Below are positions 24,861 through 34,434 of a stretch of DNA of 64,000 bases, piece by piece. The position numbers were made by a program, and so were the translations under genes. A model generated the notes under the pieces. That model saw nothing but the letters and a program-made list of their open reading frames with translations. It was not told the DNA's origin and ran no database searches. The first letter of the stretch is position 1. Each line of letters begins with the position of its first letter. The DNA comes from Agrococcus baldri (GTDB taxonomy: Bacteria > Actinomycetota > Actinomycetes > Actinomycetales > Microbacteriaceae), in NCBI GenBank assembly GCA_900114805.1, contig FOZN01000001.1:744001-808000 (forward strand). The letters are read 5' to 3'.

Positions 24861-25691
24861 GTGAGCACCCCGACCCGACGCCTCTCGAGCGGCCTGCACG
24901 CCGAGATGCGCTTCTCAGGCGCGGGCGGCTGGCAGCTCGTCGTCGACGGCACGCCGCAGTCGCACGTCGACCCCGAGCGGCCCGAGCTGCTGGTCTACGA
25001 GTACGTGCAGCAGATGGGCCACGCGATCGACGCGCTGCCGCCGGGGCCCATCACCGCGGTGCACCTGGGCGCCGGCGCGTTCACGCTCCCCCGCTACATC
25101 GACGCGACCAGGCGCGGCTCGCGGCAGCAGGTGATCGAGCTCGAGCCGTTGCTGGTCGAGCTGGTGCGCGAGGTCGCCCCGCTCCCCCGGGGCGCGAGCG
25201 TGCGGGTGCGCTACGGCGACGCGCGCGAGCAGCTGGCGCGGCTGCCCGCCGGGCTCCACGGCGCCGTCGACCTGGTGGTGGTGGATGTGTTCTCGGGCTC
25301 CCAGACGCCGGCCCACGTGACGACGGTGGAGTTCCACGCGCTCGTGCGCGACCTGCTCGCACCGGGCGGCTTGGTCGTGGTGAACATCGCCGACGACCGC
25401 ACGCTGTCGTTCGCCAAGCGGCAGCTGGCGGCGCTGCTCGAGGTGCACGCCGAGGTGGCCGCGCTGGCCGACCCCGGCATGCTCAAGGGCCGGCGGTTCG
25501 GCAACGTCGTGGCGATCGCCGGCGCCGCGCTGCCCGAACTCGACGGCATCGGCAGGGCGCTGCGCCGCGACCCGCTGCCCGGCAAGGTCGTCGCGGGGGC
25601 CGAGCTGCGACGGTTCCTCGGCGGCGCGCTGCCTGCCCGCGACGCCGACGCGACGCCGAGCCCGGCCCCGGATCGCGGCATCTTCGGCTGA
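24861..25691 (+). CDS. Spermidine synthase-like methyltransferase-fold protein (copy 1)
   Basis: The GTG start at 24861 has GGGAGG at 8 bases. The 276-residue product has a Rossmann SAM-type fold: AVHLGAGAFTLPRY is motif I, an acidic IELEPLLVELV strand follows, then GDAREQL and the DLVVVDVFSG strand. The arrangement is that of the spermidine synthase superfamily, but the N-terminal beta domain is short and the canonical polyamine-site residues are not evident. In actinobacteria such proteins are usually annotated spermidine synthase-like without proof. A paralogue lies at 26994-27848. The C-terminal 70 residues are Ala/Arg-rich and variable. Confidence 0.8.
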   Translation: MSTPTRRLSSGLHAEMRFSGAGGWQLVVDGTPQSHVDPERPELLVYEYVQQMGHAIDALPPGPITAVHLGAGAFTLPRYIDATRRGSRQQVIELEPLLVELVREVAPLPRGASVRVRYGDAREQLARLPAGLHGAVDLVVVDVFSGSQTPAHVTTVEFHALVRDLLAPGGLVVVNIADDRTLSFAKRQLAALLEVHAEVAALADPGMLKGRRFGNVVAIAGAALPELDGIGRALRRDPLPGKVVAGAELRRFLGGALPARDADATPSPAPDRGIFG

Positions 25692-25861
25692 CGCTGCGGC
25701 GCGACGGCGAGACCAGTGCCCCACCACCGCCTCCTCGCGCTCGACCCGCGGATTCAGCCCCAGCGACTGGCGCGCGGATCTCGATGGAGAGACCTGCCCA
25801 CTGTCGCAGCGCGCGGCGCGTGCTCCCCGCGAATCGGCGCAGGTGCGGGACGATTGCGGGC

Positions 25862-26434
25862 ATGAGCGAGTCGATCGGCTACGACCAGACCGCGCTGCGC
25901 AACGCGGTCGACGTGGGCGCGGTCGCGCGCAGGCTGCGGCAGCTCGGCAGGGAGCGTTCGCTCGCCGCCGTCTCGGAGCGTGCCTGGCTGCTCGAGTCGA
26001 TCGGCCGCCTCGACGATGCGCTCACCGCCGCGAGCGAAGCGGTGACGCTCGCCCGGGCGTCGGGTTCGCGCGACCGGGTGGCGGAGGCGCGGCTGCTGCG
26101 CGCATCCGTCATCCAGACCCGCGGCGACCTGCGCACCGCGCTGCGCGAGTGCACCGGCATCATCGCCGAGTCGCGCTCGAACGATTGGGTCGAGCTGTGG
26201 GCGCACGCGCTGCAGCAGCGAGGCACCGTGCACTTCGCGCTCGGCCAGTGGCACGAGGCCTGCATCGACTTCACGGTCGCGGTCGAGCTCTGCCGCGAGG
26301 CCGAGCTGCCCGCCGAGCAGCTCGACGCCGCGGAGCTTGCGCTGATGGTCGCGACCGACCGCGACCAGACCGAGGCGCTGCGCGCCGAGCAGGATGTGCC
26401 GCGCGCGACGCATCCGATCTGGGGCGGGCGCTGA
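25862..26434 (+). CDS. TPR-like helical repeat protein
   Basis: The ATG at 25862 gives 190 residues. The sequence is a chain of amphipathic helix pairs with TPR-type spacing, for example AWLLESIGRLDDALTAASEA, RLLRASVIQTRGDLRTALREC and QQRGTVHFALGQWHEACIDF. It is soluble and probably a protein-protein scaffold. It sits alone between the spermidine-synthase-like gene and the SprT-like gene, same strand, with gaps of 170 and 104 bp. The partner is not known. Confidence 0.82.
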   Translation: MSESIGYDQTALRNAVDVGAVARRLRQLGRERSLAAVSERAWLLESIGRLDDALTAASEAVTLARASGSRDRVAEARLLRASVIQTRGDLRTALRECTGIIAESRSNDWVELWAHALQQRGTVHFALGQWHEACIDFTVAVELCREAELPAEQLDAAELALMVATDRDQTEALRAEQDVPRATHPIWGGR

Positions 26435-26538
26435 GCCGCAGCATCGCATGCGCGGCGGTCGTCATCCACAGGCGGATGCGTCGGGTTCGTGGCGCCCGCC
26501 CGACTGCTGGCATGCTCGCAGCCGTCGAAGGGTGAACG

Positions 26539-26997
26539 ATGGCTGATCTCGAACGTGTGCGGGTGTGGGCGGAGGCGCTCATCCGGCTGCACCTCGACGA
26601 CTCCTGGGCCTTCGGCTTCGACCGGGCCGCCAAGCGCGCCGGGCTGACGAACTTCACCACCCGGCGCATCACCGTCTCGAAGCATCTCGCCGCCCGCTGG
26701 GACGATGACGAGGTGCACCAGACGCTGCTGCACGAGGTGGCGCACGCGATGGTCGGGCCGCGGGTGGGCCACGGCCCGCTGTGGCGCCGCACCGCGCGGG
26801 AGATCGGCTACGTCGGCGGCCGCACGCACCAGGGGGAGATCGCGGCGGAGCGCGCCGGGTGGGTCGGCGCCTGCCCTGGCGGCCACCAGCACGTGCGGTT
26901 CCGCGCGCCGCGTGGGCGCTACGCGTGCACGCCCTGCACTCGGTCGGCTCGCAGGCTGGTCGAGGTTCGATGGGAGCGACGCAAGGAGGCGGCGTGA
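26539..26997 (+). CDS. SprT-like zinc metalloprotease domain protein
   Basis: This 152-residue protein carries the zinc site HEVAH at residues 65-69 (LLHEVAHAMVG), followed by GHGPLWRR, which is the SprT-family arrangement, and a C-terminal segment with CPGGH and CTPC cysteines that could bind a second zinc. GAAGGG lies upstream of the ATG at a usable spacing. SprT-like proteins include DNA-protein crosslink proteases; bacterial members are poorly characterised. The stop overlaps the GTG of the next gene (GTGA), so the two are coupled. Confidence 0.85.
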   Translation: MADLERVRVWAEALIRLHLDDSWAFGFDRAAKRAGLTNFTTRRITVSKHLAARWDDDEVHQTLLHEVAHAMVGPRVGHGPLWRRTAREIGYVGGRTHQGEIAAERAGWVGACPGGHQHVRFRAPRGRYACTPCTRSARRLVEVRWERRKEAA

Positions 26998-27848
26998 CCC
27001 GACGCATGCTCTCGAGCGGCCGCGAGGCGGTCGTCGAGCAGGACGACACCGGCTGGACGCTGAAGGTGGGCGGCTTCGCCCAGTCGCACATCGGCGTGCC
27101 GGGCGAGGCCGCGAAGCACACCGTCATGCGCTGGATGCACGCCGCGGCGCGCGAGCTGCTCACCGACCGCGGCGGCGCGGCTGCGCTGCACATCGGCGGC
27201 GGCGCCGCGACCCTGCCGCGGCTGCTGCAGCACGACGACCCGGGCATGCGGCAGCGGGTGATCGAGCTGGAGCCGGCGATCGTCCAGCTCGTCGGCGAGC
27301 TCGCGCCGCCGCCCGACGGCGTCGAGCTGGTGGTCGACGACGGCAGGGCCGCGCTGCACGCCGCGGCGGCCGCCAGCGTCTCGCTCGTCACCATCGATGT
27401 CTTCGACGGCGGCGGCGTGCCGGCGCCGTTCACCTCGATCGAGTGCTTCGGCGCGGCCAGGCGTGCCCTCGCTCCCGGCGGCGCGCTGATGATCAACTCC
27501 GCCGACGCGCCGCCGCTGACGTTCGTGCGCACCCAGCTCGCCACGCTGCGCGCGGTGTTCGCGCACGTCGGCATGATCACGCGGGGCTCGACGCTCGCCA
27601 TCCGGCCGGGCAACATCGTGCTGCTCGCGAGCGACGCAGCGCTGCCGATCGAGGCGATCAGGTCGCGCCTCGAGCCGATGCGCCCGCGCACGATGGTGGT
27701 CGGCTGGCCGCGGCTCGAGCGGTTCGTCGCCGACACGCAGCCGGCGCCGGTGAGCGATGCGACGGCGATCCCCTACGCCGAGCCGCTGCTGTCGCGGTTC
27801 TCCGCTCCTGGCGTCGTGCCCGCCTCGTTGACCGCCCCGCTGCCCTGA
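26994..27848 (+). CDS. Spermidine synthase-like methyltransferase-fold protein (copy 2)
   Basis: The GTG at 26994 overlaps the SprT-like stop and follows AAGGAGG; it also aligns with the N-terminus of the paralogue at 24861 (TRR.LSSG), which supports it. The 284-residue product has motif I ALHIGGGAATLPRLL, the acidic strand IELEPAIVQLV, VVDDGRAAL and SLVTIDVFDGG. The fold is that of spermidine synthases, but specificity is not provable by eye. The last 76 bp overlap the 3' end of the convergent MFS gene. Confidence 0.8.
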   Translation: MTRRMLSSGREAVVEQDDTGWTLKVGGFAQSHIGVPGEAAKHTVMRWMHAAARELLTDRGGAAALHIGGGAATLPRLLQHDDPGMRQRVIELEPAIVQLVGELAPPPDGVELVVDDGRAALHAAAAASVSLVTIDVFDGGGVPAPFTSIECFGAARRALAPGGALMINSADAPPLTFVRTQLATLRAVFAHVGMITRGSTLAIRPGNIVLLASDAALPIEAIRSRLEPMRPRTMVVGWPRLERFVADTQPAPVSDATAIPYAEPLLSRFSAPGVVPASLTAPLP

Positions 27849-29272
27849 TCCGGCGCGGCCGCACCCCGCGCATCCGCCGTGCCCGCCTTCACCGTCGCGG
27901 GCGTCTCCGGCGCGAGCCCGGCGATGGCGGGTGCCGGCGCTGACGCGGCATAGGAATCGCTGATCAGGCGGTACGAGCGCGTCAGGAACGCCAGCCCGGC
28001 CGCGAGCACCAGGACCGTGCCGGCGATCGCGAACACGATCGCGATGCCGCGCGCGCTGCCGGTGCCGAACCACGGCTCGAGGGCCGCCGCGCCGCCTGCC
28101 GAGCGCGACCAGGGGATGATCCAGAACTCGGCGAGCGGGGCGATCATGAACGCGGTGATGGGGGCGGCGGCCGACTCGAACGCCATCGCGAACCCGAACA
28201 CGCGGCCCTGGCGCGGCAGCGGCACGACCCGCTGGATGATGGTCTGCTCGGCAGCCTCGGCCGCCGGGATGAGCGCCATGTACGCCCAGGTGCCCAGCGC
28301 GTAGAGCCACCACCACTCGCGGAGGGTGAACACGGCGCCCAGCACGCCCATCGCGATCGCGACCAGCAGCAGCGTGCGGATCGGCCGCCTGCCGAGGCCG
28401 AACTTGGCGATCAGCAGCCCGCCGACGATGAAGCCGGTGGAGGCCAGGCCGAACACGATGCCCCAGGTCTGCACGTCGAACAGCTCGAGCCCGTAGGGAT
28501 CCATGAGCGCCATGTAGACGCCGCCGATGAAGTTGTTGAAGGTGGAGAAGACGATCAGCGCGAACAGACCGCCGATCGCCAGCACGGCGCGGATCGAGCC
28601 GCGCAGGTCGATGCCGCGCGCGCGCTCGTCCGGGTCGACGGCCACGACGTCCTCGGGGATGCGGAGCGTCGCGAGGTGGGCGAGGCTGAGCCCGAGCAGG
28701 CCGATGCCGATCGCGACCGTCCAGCCCATGCCGAGGAAGCCGATCGACAGGCCGGAGAAGACGCTCGTGACCACGAACGCGATGCCCTGCACCGTGCCGA
28801 CCAGGCCGTTGGCGTTCGCGTGGCGCTCGTCGGGCACGAGGATGGTCACCGTGGTCGAGAGCGCGATGTTGCGCATGTGCTCGACGACCGACGCGGCCAG
28901 GATGATCGCCATGAACAGCCACAGCCACGGCTGGGCGAGATCGAGCAGCAGGGGCTCCGGCAGCAGCAGGTACATGACCCCGGCGACCGCGAAGCCGACG
29001 AGGGTGAGCGAGCCGGAGAGCAGCATGACGCGCTGCTTGCGGTGGTGGTCGACGATCGAGCCGAACCAGATGCTGCCGAACGCGACGAACAGCATGTAGG
29101 CGCCGCCGACCACGCCGGTGGCGAGCACGCTCTCGGTCTCGATGTAGATCCAGAAGGTGAGCGCGAACCAGACGTAGCTCGTGGTGACGTTGGCAAGGGC
29201 GGTGTTGGCGAGCACATGCAGGAACACGCGCTCCCCGGGCGAGCGCGCCCGCGTGCCGGCTGTCGCGGTCAT
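27773..29272 (-). CDS. MFS transporter
   Basis: This 499-residue protein has about twelve hydrophobic helices between residues 20 and 430 and a Pro/Ala/Thr-rich cytoplasmic tail. Loop signatures such as GSIVDHHRKQRV between helices 2 and 3 and FGLGRRPIRT in the second half are those of the major facilitator superfamily, efflux type close to the EntS-like group. The substrate cannot be read. The ATG at 29272 has no ribosome site but has TACCGT exactly six bases upstream, so a leaderless mRNA is likely. The 3' end overlaps the convergent gene by 76 bp. Confidence 0.88.
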   Translation of the reverse strand: MTATAGTRARSPGERVFLHVLANTALANVTTSYVWFALTFWIYIETESVLATGVVGGAYMLFVAFGSIWFGSIVDHHRKQRVMLLSGSLTLVGFAVAGVMYLLLPEPLLLDLAQPWLWLFMAIILAASVVEHMRNIALSTTVTILVPDERHANANGLVGTVQGIAFVVTSVFSGLSIGFLGMGWTVAIGIGLLGLSLAHLATLRIPEDVVAVDPDERARGIDLRGSIRAVLAIGGLFALIVFSTFNNFIGGVYMALMDPYGLELFDVQTWGIVFGLASTGFIVGGLLIAKFGLGRRPIRTLLLVAIAMGVLGAVFTLREWWWLYALGTWAYMALIPAAEAAEQTIIQRVVPLPRQGRVFGFAMAFESAAAPITAFMIAPLAEFWIIPWSRSAGGAAALEPWFGTGSARGIAIVFAIAGTVLVLAAGLAFLTRSYRLISDSYAASAPAPAIAGLAPETPATVKAGTADARGAAAPDQGSGAVNEAGTTPGAENRDSSGSA

Positions 29273-29278
29273 GCGAGA

Positions 29279-29284
29279 ACGGTA
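29279..29284 (-). promoter_or_regulatory. Leaderless -10 of the MFS gene
   Basis: TACCGT is separated by six bases from the ATG at 29272, so transcription would begin at the start codon. No ribosome binding site is present. Confidence 0.55.
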
Positions 29285-29320
29285 GACCCGGCCGCCCACG
29301 CGCGACAGACCCGGAGCCGC

Positions 29321-30351
<1,031 letters not shown>

Positions 30352-30355
<4 letters not shown>

Positions 30356-30849
30356 CGTGCTGCTCCTGCAGTCGTGGCGGATGCGTGGGGTGCGGATGCG
30401 GTGCCCGGCTCGGCGTGCAGCGCGGCGGCCTCCGCGGCCACCAGAGTGCGCGTCGCGCCGCGGAGCGCGACGGCCGCTGCGCAGGCGGCCGCGCAGGCGG
30501 GGCTGTGGAAGTCGATGCCGAGCGATGCCAGCTCGTCGACCACGCGGCCGGCGACCAGCAGATCGGTGGCGGTGGGGCGCAGCGAGCCGTCGGCCCAGCG
30601 CTCCCCCGCCGCCACCACGGCGATCGAGACGCGATCGCCGCGGCGCTCCTGCTCGTCGAGAGCGGCTCGCGCGACGACGTCGGCGTTCTCGAGCGTCGCC
30701 TCCAGCACCGGCGTCGCGCGCGGGGCCAGCCGCAGCAGCTGCTCGGTCTCCGGCCCGCGATCGGCGTCGGCGATCACGATCACGTCAGCGGCGGCGGCCA
30801 GCAGGCCGGCGGCACCCCACTCGAAGGTGACCTGGTAGTGCGCGCTCAT
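30352..30849 (-). CDS. Short, divergent 2-phosphosulfolactate phosphatase (ComB)-like protein
   Basis: This 165-residue protein keeps recognisable ComB-family pieces: the N-terminal YQVTFEWG start, the VSIAVVAAGERWADGSLRP segment and a following DLLVAGRVVDEL helix. It is much shorter than the usual ~230-240 residues, and the catalytic-looking D-V-L-R-x-T/S stretch of the family is replaced by ADADRGPETEQ. It may be inactive or have a different substrate. The ATG at 30849 overlaps the NUDIX-like stop and its stop overlaps the reductase start, so it is the middle gene of the operon. Sulfolactate metabolism is not otherwise visible nearby. Confidence 0.7.
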
Positions 30850-31385
30850 CGCAGCGCGCCCAGCCGGGCGAGCGCCGCCCGCACGAGCGCACCGCGGCCG
30901 CCCTCCATCTCGCTCGTGACCAGCTCTGAGGCGGCGGCCTCCGGTGAGAGCCAGGTGAGCTCGAGGGCGTCCTGCCGCGGATCGCACGATCCTGTGACGG
31001 GCACGATGTAGCAGAGCGAGACGGCGTGCTGCCGGTCGTCGGCGTAGATGCCGTCGCCCGGCAGCGGGAAGTACTCGGCGACGTGGAACGGGGTGGGGTC
31101 GGCGGGCAGCTGCGGGAAGGCCATCGGCCCGAGATCCTTCTCGAGGTGGCGGTAGAGAGCGTCGCGCACGCGCTCGCCCCGCATCACACGGCCGGAGACG
31201 ACCGTGCGGGTGATCTCGCTCTGCGCGTTCATGCGCAGCAGCAGCCCGATCTCGGTCACCTGGCCGAGTCCGTCGAGCCGCACCGGGATGGCCTCGACGT
31301 AGAGGATGGGCATGCGCTCGCGCGCCTGCTGCAGCTCGTCGTCGCTCAGCCAGCCGGGGTTGGGGTCGGGGGTGCGCACAGCCAT
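30846..31385 (-). CDS. NUDIX-like hydrolase family protein (DUF4916 type)
   Basis: This 179-residue protein begins AVRTPDPNPGWLSDDEL and has a NUDIX-like beta sheet (VTEIGLLLRM, TRTVVSGRV) followed by GERVRDALYRHLEKDLG in the position of the Nudix box. The canonical GX5EX7REUXEEXGU pattern is degenerate (few of its glutamates remain), which is usual for this subfamily. The ATG at 31385 is used; another ATG three codons upstream is possible and neither has a good ribosome site. CACAAT seven bases upstream may serve a leaderless start. First gene of the operon with the ComB-like and reductase genes. Confidence 0.75.
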   Translation of the reverse strand: MAVRTPDPNPGWLSDDELQQARERMPILYVEAIPVRLDGLGQVTEIGLLLRMNAQSEITRTVVSGRVMRGERVRDALYRHLEKDLGPMAFPQLPADPTPFHVAEYFPLPGDGIYADDRQHAVSLCYIVPVTGSCDPRQDALELTWLSPEAAASELVTSEMEGGRGALVRAALARLGALR

Positions 31386-31421
31386 GGCCCCCATTGTGCC
31401 CGGCTGCGCGGCGGGATGCGC

Positions 31422-32663
31422 TCAGGGACGCAGGCGCCGGCCTGCGCGATCGGCCCAGAGCGCGAGCGTCAGCCACAGCGCCACCACCACCAGCCCGAGC
31501 GCGATCGAGGGGATGTCTCCCAGCCGCGCGAAGGCCTCGACCGGGCTGGGCGACATGGCCTCCAGCAGCGTGCGGGCGGCGAGCGTGGTGCCGACCGCCA
31601 GCAGGCTGATGCGGCCGATGGCGGCGAAGGGCTCGGCGAACATGCCCAGTGCGGAGGTGCCGCCGCGCAGGTCGGTGTCGATCGCCGGATGCATCGCGGT
31701 CGCGAGCAGGCCGGCCAGCGTCGCGACCGCGAGGGTGAGCGGGGGCGTCCAGAGCGCGGTCGCCGGCTGCAGCGGCTGCTGGCCCCACACCGTGGGCGTG
31801 AAGTAGGCGAGCACGCTGAGCACGCCGAACAGCAGTGCCGCCAGCAGCCCGTAGCCGATCACGCGGCCGCGCTGGTGGGCGGTGACGCTGCGGGCACGCA
31901 GCAGCGCGTGCACGAGCGCGGCGCCGGCGGCTGCCGGCAGCGCCAGGCCGAGCCCGGCGACGACGGTGGTGACCCCAGCGGTGATGAGCGGGTCTGCGGT
32001 GGTGCCCGCCGCATCCGCCACCCCGGTGACGATGAGGGTCGCGGGGCTGCAGCGGTCGCTCAGCTCGCCGCACAGGCTGGTGCTGAGCCAGAGCGTGCCC
32101 GCACCGATGGCGGTGGCGACGGCGACGGCGAGCGACCAGCCCGACCAGCTGCGCGCGAGCATGCCGAGGAAGCCGAGCGCGGCGATCGCCACCCCCAGCT
32201 GCACGAGGGGTCCGGCGACGGCCATGCGCTCCAGGCCGCCGAGGGTGCCGGCCTCCGGGTCGAACGGGATGCCGGCCGCTGCGCCGCCGATGAGCGCGGC
32301 AGCGGCGGCGATCAGCAGGCCGAGCAGCAGCAGCAGCAGGGTGCGGCGGATCATGCGGCCGCCGCTCATCCAGTGGCGGTGCTGCGCCATCGCGAACGCG
32401 CAGCCGAGCACCACGGCGAACGCGGGCAGCACGATCGCGTCGATGCCGATCGCGCCCCAGGGCTCCGAGACCGGGAAGGGCCGGCGGGGGGCGGCGAGCC
32501 AGAAGACCGTCGCGAGCACGAGCAGGCCGCGAGCGGCGTCGAGCGAGACGACGCGGCTGATGCGCGCGGCACGGCCGCGCGGTCGTGCGCGGCGGCCGCT
32601 CCCGCCGCGCGACGAGGCCCCGACCGTGCCCAGCACCCGGGTGGTCGCCGACGTGTTCGTCAT
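31422..32663 (-). CDS. Polytopic membrane protein, HGSNAT/acyltransferase-like
   Basis: This 413-residue protein has about ten hydrophobic helices behind an Arg/Gly-rich cytoplasmic N-terminus. The first helix carries RISRVVSLDAARGLLVL, the signature beginning of the heparan-glucosaminide N-acetyltransferase/DUF1624 and related acyltransferase membrane families. The catalytic His typical of HGSNAT is not identified with confidence. The ATG at 32663 has TAGCCT six bases upstream and no ribosome site. It is monocistronic and divergent from the esterase gene at 32790. A role in envelope acyl transfer is inferred from family membership only. Confidence 0.75.
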   Translation of the reverse strand: MTNTSATTRVLGTVGASSRGGSGRRARPRGRAARISRVVSLDAARGLLVLATVFWLAAPRRPFPVSEPWGAIGIDAIVLPAFAVVLGCAFAMAQHRHWMSGGRMIRRTLLLLLLGLLIAAAAALIGGAAAGIPFDPEAGTLGGLERMAVAGPLVQLGVAIAALGFLGMLARSWSGWSLAVAVATAIGAGTLWLSTSLCGELSDRCSPATLIVTGVADAAGTTADPLITAGVTTVVAGLGLALPAAAGAALVHALLRARSVTAHQRGRVIGYGLLAALLFGVLSVLAYFTPTVWGQQPLQPATALWTPPLTLAVATLAGLLATAMHPAIDTDLRGGTSALGMFAEPFAAIGRISLLAVGTTLAARTLLEAMSPSPVEAFARLGDIPSIALGLVVVALWLTLALWADRAGRRLRP

Positions 32664-32669
32664 GGTTCG

Positions 32670-32675
32670 AGGCTA
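32670..32675 (-). promoter_or_regulatory. Leaderless -10 of the acyltransferase-like gene
   Basis: TAGCCT lies six bases before the ATG at 32663; no ribosome binding site is present. Confidence 0.55.
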
Positions 32676-32789
32676 CGGTGTTGCCGAGGGTGCTCGCCGC
32701 TCGGGGGCGCCACGGCGGAATACGCGGCGGCCCTGCGGCGCTGCCGAGACGGGGACGTCGGCACGCGACTCCCGCGAGAGGGGCATTCC

Positions 32790-33413
32790 ATGCTGGAGAT
32801 CGACGCGGACGTCGTCCGCTGGCGCGAGGGCGAGCCCGACGGCGAGCTGCTCGTGGTCATGCACGGCATCGGCTCGCACGAGGGCGACCTGTTCGGCCTC
32901 GCCCCGCACCTGCCGGCGCACCTCACGGTCGCCTCCCTGCGCGCCCCGATCGCGTACGGCGGCGGCTTCGCCTGGTTCGAGTTCTCGCCCGTCGACAGCG
33001 ACGACCACGCCGTCATCGACGAGGCCGCGCACGCGGTGCTCGCCTGGCTCGACGGCCTCGAGCGGCGCTTCTCGCGCGTGCATCTGCTGGGTTTCTCGCA
33101 GGGCGGCGCGATGGCGGTGCAGCTCGCGCGCATCGCTCCCGATCGCTTCGCCTCGATCGCCCACCTCGCCTCGTTCGTGCACGCCGGCGAGCTGCCCGGC
33201 GATGCGGCGCTGGCTGCGAAGCAGCCGCGCATCCCGCTGCTGACGACCATCGGCGACCTCGACGAGGTCATCCACCGCGACAAGATCGAGCGCTCGGCAC
33301 CGTGGCTCGACGCGCACTTCGACGTCGACCGCCGCACGTATCACCGCGCGCACTCGATCGTCGCAGAGGAGCTCGCCGACGTGGTCGCCTTCCTGCAGCG
33401 CGCTGCAGCCTGA
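32790..33413 (+). CDS. Phospholipase/carboxylesterase-type alpha/beta hydrolase
   Basis: This 207-residue alpha/beta hydrolase has an early VVMHGIGSHEGDL loop (oxyanion-hole region), the nucleophile elbow GFSQGG with the catalytic Ser near residue 105, an Asp in TTIGDLDEVI, and a His near the C-terminus in YHRAHSI. This is the layout of the carboxylesterase/phospholipase Abhydrolase_2 family. GAGAGGGG precedes the ATG at six bases, which sets the start. Cytoplasmic; the substrate is unknown. The next gene, a LysR-type sensor domain, starts 28 bp downstream on the same strand. Confidence 0.87.
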   Translation: MLEIDADVVRWREGEPDGELLVVMHGIGSHEGDLFGLAPHLPAHLTVASLRAPIAYGGGFAWFEFSPVDSDDHAVIDEAAHAVLAWLDGLERRFSRVHLLGFSQGGAMAVQLARIAPDRFASIAHLASFVHAGELPGDAALAAKQPRIPLLTTIGDLDEVIHRDKIERSAPWLDAHFDVDRRTYHRAHSIVAEELADVVAFLQRAAA

Positions 33414-33441
33414 GGGCCCGCGCGCACGGCAGACTGAGCGC

Positions 33442-34137
33442 ATGGAGCGGTTCAGGCTGGGCGGTGTGCCGGGGGTGACGCCGGCGAAGTGGCTGCGCGT
33501 GTGGCGCGAGCGCGTGCCGGGCGTGCCCGCCGTGCTGGTCGAGGTGGACGAGGCGGATGCGGTGGCCGCGCTCGTGGAGGGGCGCGCCGATGCCGTCCTG
33601 GCCCGGCTCCCCATCGCCGAGGAGGGCCTGCACATCGTGCGGCTCTACGACGAGCTGCCGGTGGTGGTGGCGGCGAAGGGCCACCCGATCGTCGCCTTCG
33701 AGACCGTCACGAGCGCCGACCTCGACGGCGAGCCGATGCTCGAGCAGGGCGGCATGAGCCTGGCGCAGCTGCTCGAGACCGTCGCGACGGGTGCCGGGCT
33801 CGCGGTCGTGCCGATGTCGGTCGCGCGCGCGCTCGGCGGCGCGGAGACCCGCCATCGCGTCGTGACCGACCTGCCGTCGACGACGATCGCGCTCGCCTGG
33901 CTGGAGGCGGCGGACTCACCGCTGCACCAGGAGCTCATCGGCATCGCGCGCGGTCGCCGGGCCGGTTCCTCGCGAGGCGACCGCGCCGATCGCGAGCACC
34001 GGGTCGAGCCCGGCAACGCGGCCACGGGCGCCAAGCCGCGCCCCTCGAAGCCGCAGCCCAAGCCCGGCTCCAACCGGCCGCGCCGCCCCGGCGGCCCCGG
34101 CCGCTCGGGCCGAGCGGGGCCCGGCCGGCGCCGCTGA
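33442..34137 (+). CDS. LysR-type substrate-binding domain protein without HTH
   Basis: This 231-residue protein has the second half of a LysR regulator sensor domain (ADAVLARLPIAEEGLHIVRLYDELPVVVAAKGHPI, VATGAGLAVVPMSVARAL) but begins directly with the sensor fold and has no helix-turn-helix. The last ~65 residues are a basic Pro/Arg/Gly tail (for example RPRRPGGPGRSGRAGPGRRR) that could bind nucleic acid or membranes. Such HTH-less proteins recur in actinobacteria and are annotated LysR substrate-binding domain protein. Ligand and role are unknown. Confidence 0.8.
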   Translation: MERFRLGGVPGVTPAKWLRVWRERVPGVPAVLVEVDEADAVAALVEGRADAVLARLPIAEEGLHIVRLYDELPVVVAAKGHPIVAFETVTSADLDGEPMLEQGGMSLAQLLETVATGAGLAVVPMSVARALGGAETRHRVVTDLPSTTIALAWLEAADSPLHQELIGIARGRRAGSSRGDRADREHRVEPGNAATGAKPRPSKPQPKPGSNRPRRPGGPGRSGRAGPGRRR

Positions 34138-34295
34138 CGACCACGAGGCATCCGCCCGTCGTCACCGCCCGGAGGGCGCCCAGCTGCCGATCCGCGGCGG
34201 AGCGACACCCGGGCTGAGCCCGGGCGCACGGTGGAGGTGCTTGGAGAGCTGCCGCTGCCGGTCGGGCTGCTGCTCGGAGCGACGGGGCGCAACGA

Positions 34296-34333
34296 AAACC
34301 GCGCCCTTGCTGGCGAGAGCAAAGACGCGGTTT
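34296..34333 (-). terminator. Terminator after tRNA-Ser
   Basis: On the minus strand AAACCGCG and CGCGGTTT pair across a 22-base loop that has its own small stem, followed by further T residues. It begins right at the tRNA 3' end. Confidence 0.65.
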
Positions 34334-34423
34334 GGCGGTGGCGGTGGGATTTGAACCCACGGTAGGGGGTTGCCCTACACGACTTTTCGAGAGTCGCACC
34401 TTCGGCCGCTCGGACACGCCACC
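34333..34423 (-). tRNA. tRNA-Ser (anticodon CGA), CCA encoded
   Basis: The minus strand folds as a class II tRNA: acceptor GGTGGCG pairs with CGCCACC, followed by discriminator G and an encoded CCA. The anticodon stem CGACT/AGTCG encloses the loop CTCGAAA, giving anticodon CGA. There is a long variable arm, and the T arm GTGGG-TTCAAAT-CCCAC is perfect. The 5' end is only 11 bp from the stop of the upstream acetyltransferase gene, so it may be part of that transcript. It reads UCG codons, which are abundant in this GC-rich genome. Confidence 0.97.
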
Positions 34424-34434
34424 AAGGGAATATC

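Noticed and set aside
24761-26434. Long plus-strand frame running through the spermidine-synthase-like gene into the TPR gene
   Set aside because: Only its last 190 codons are the TPR gene; the rest is out of frame with the real methyltransferase-fold gene.
27773-27848. Possible frameshift explaining the convergent overlap
   Set aside because: Both tails are in frame with uninterrupted domains upstream and end naturally; no evidence for an error.
34138-34295. Possible small RNA or gene between the LysR-like gene and the tRNA
   Set aside because: I see no start with a ribosome site, no promoter-like element and no structure beyond the tRNA terminator.
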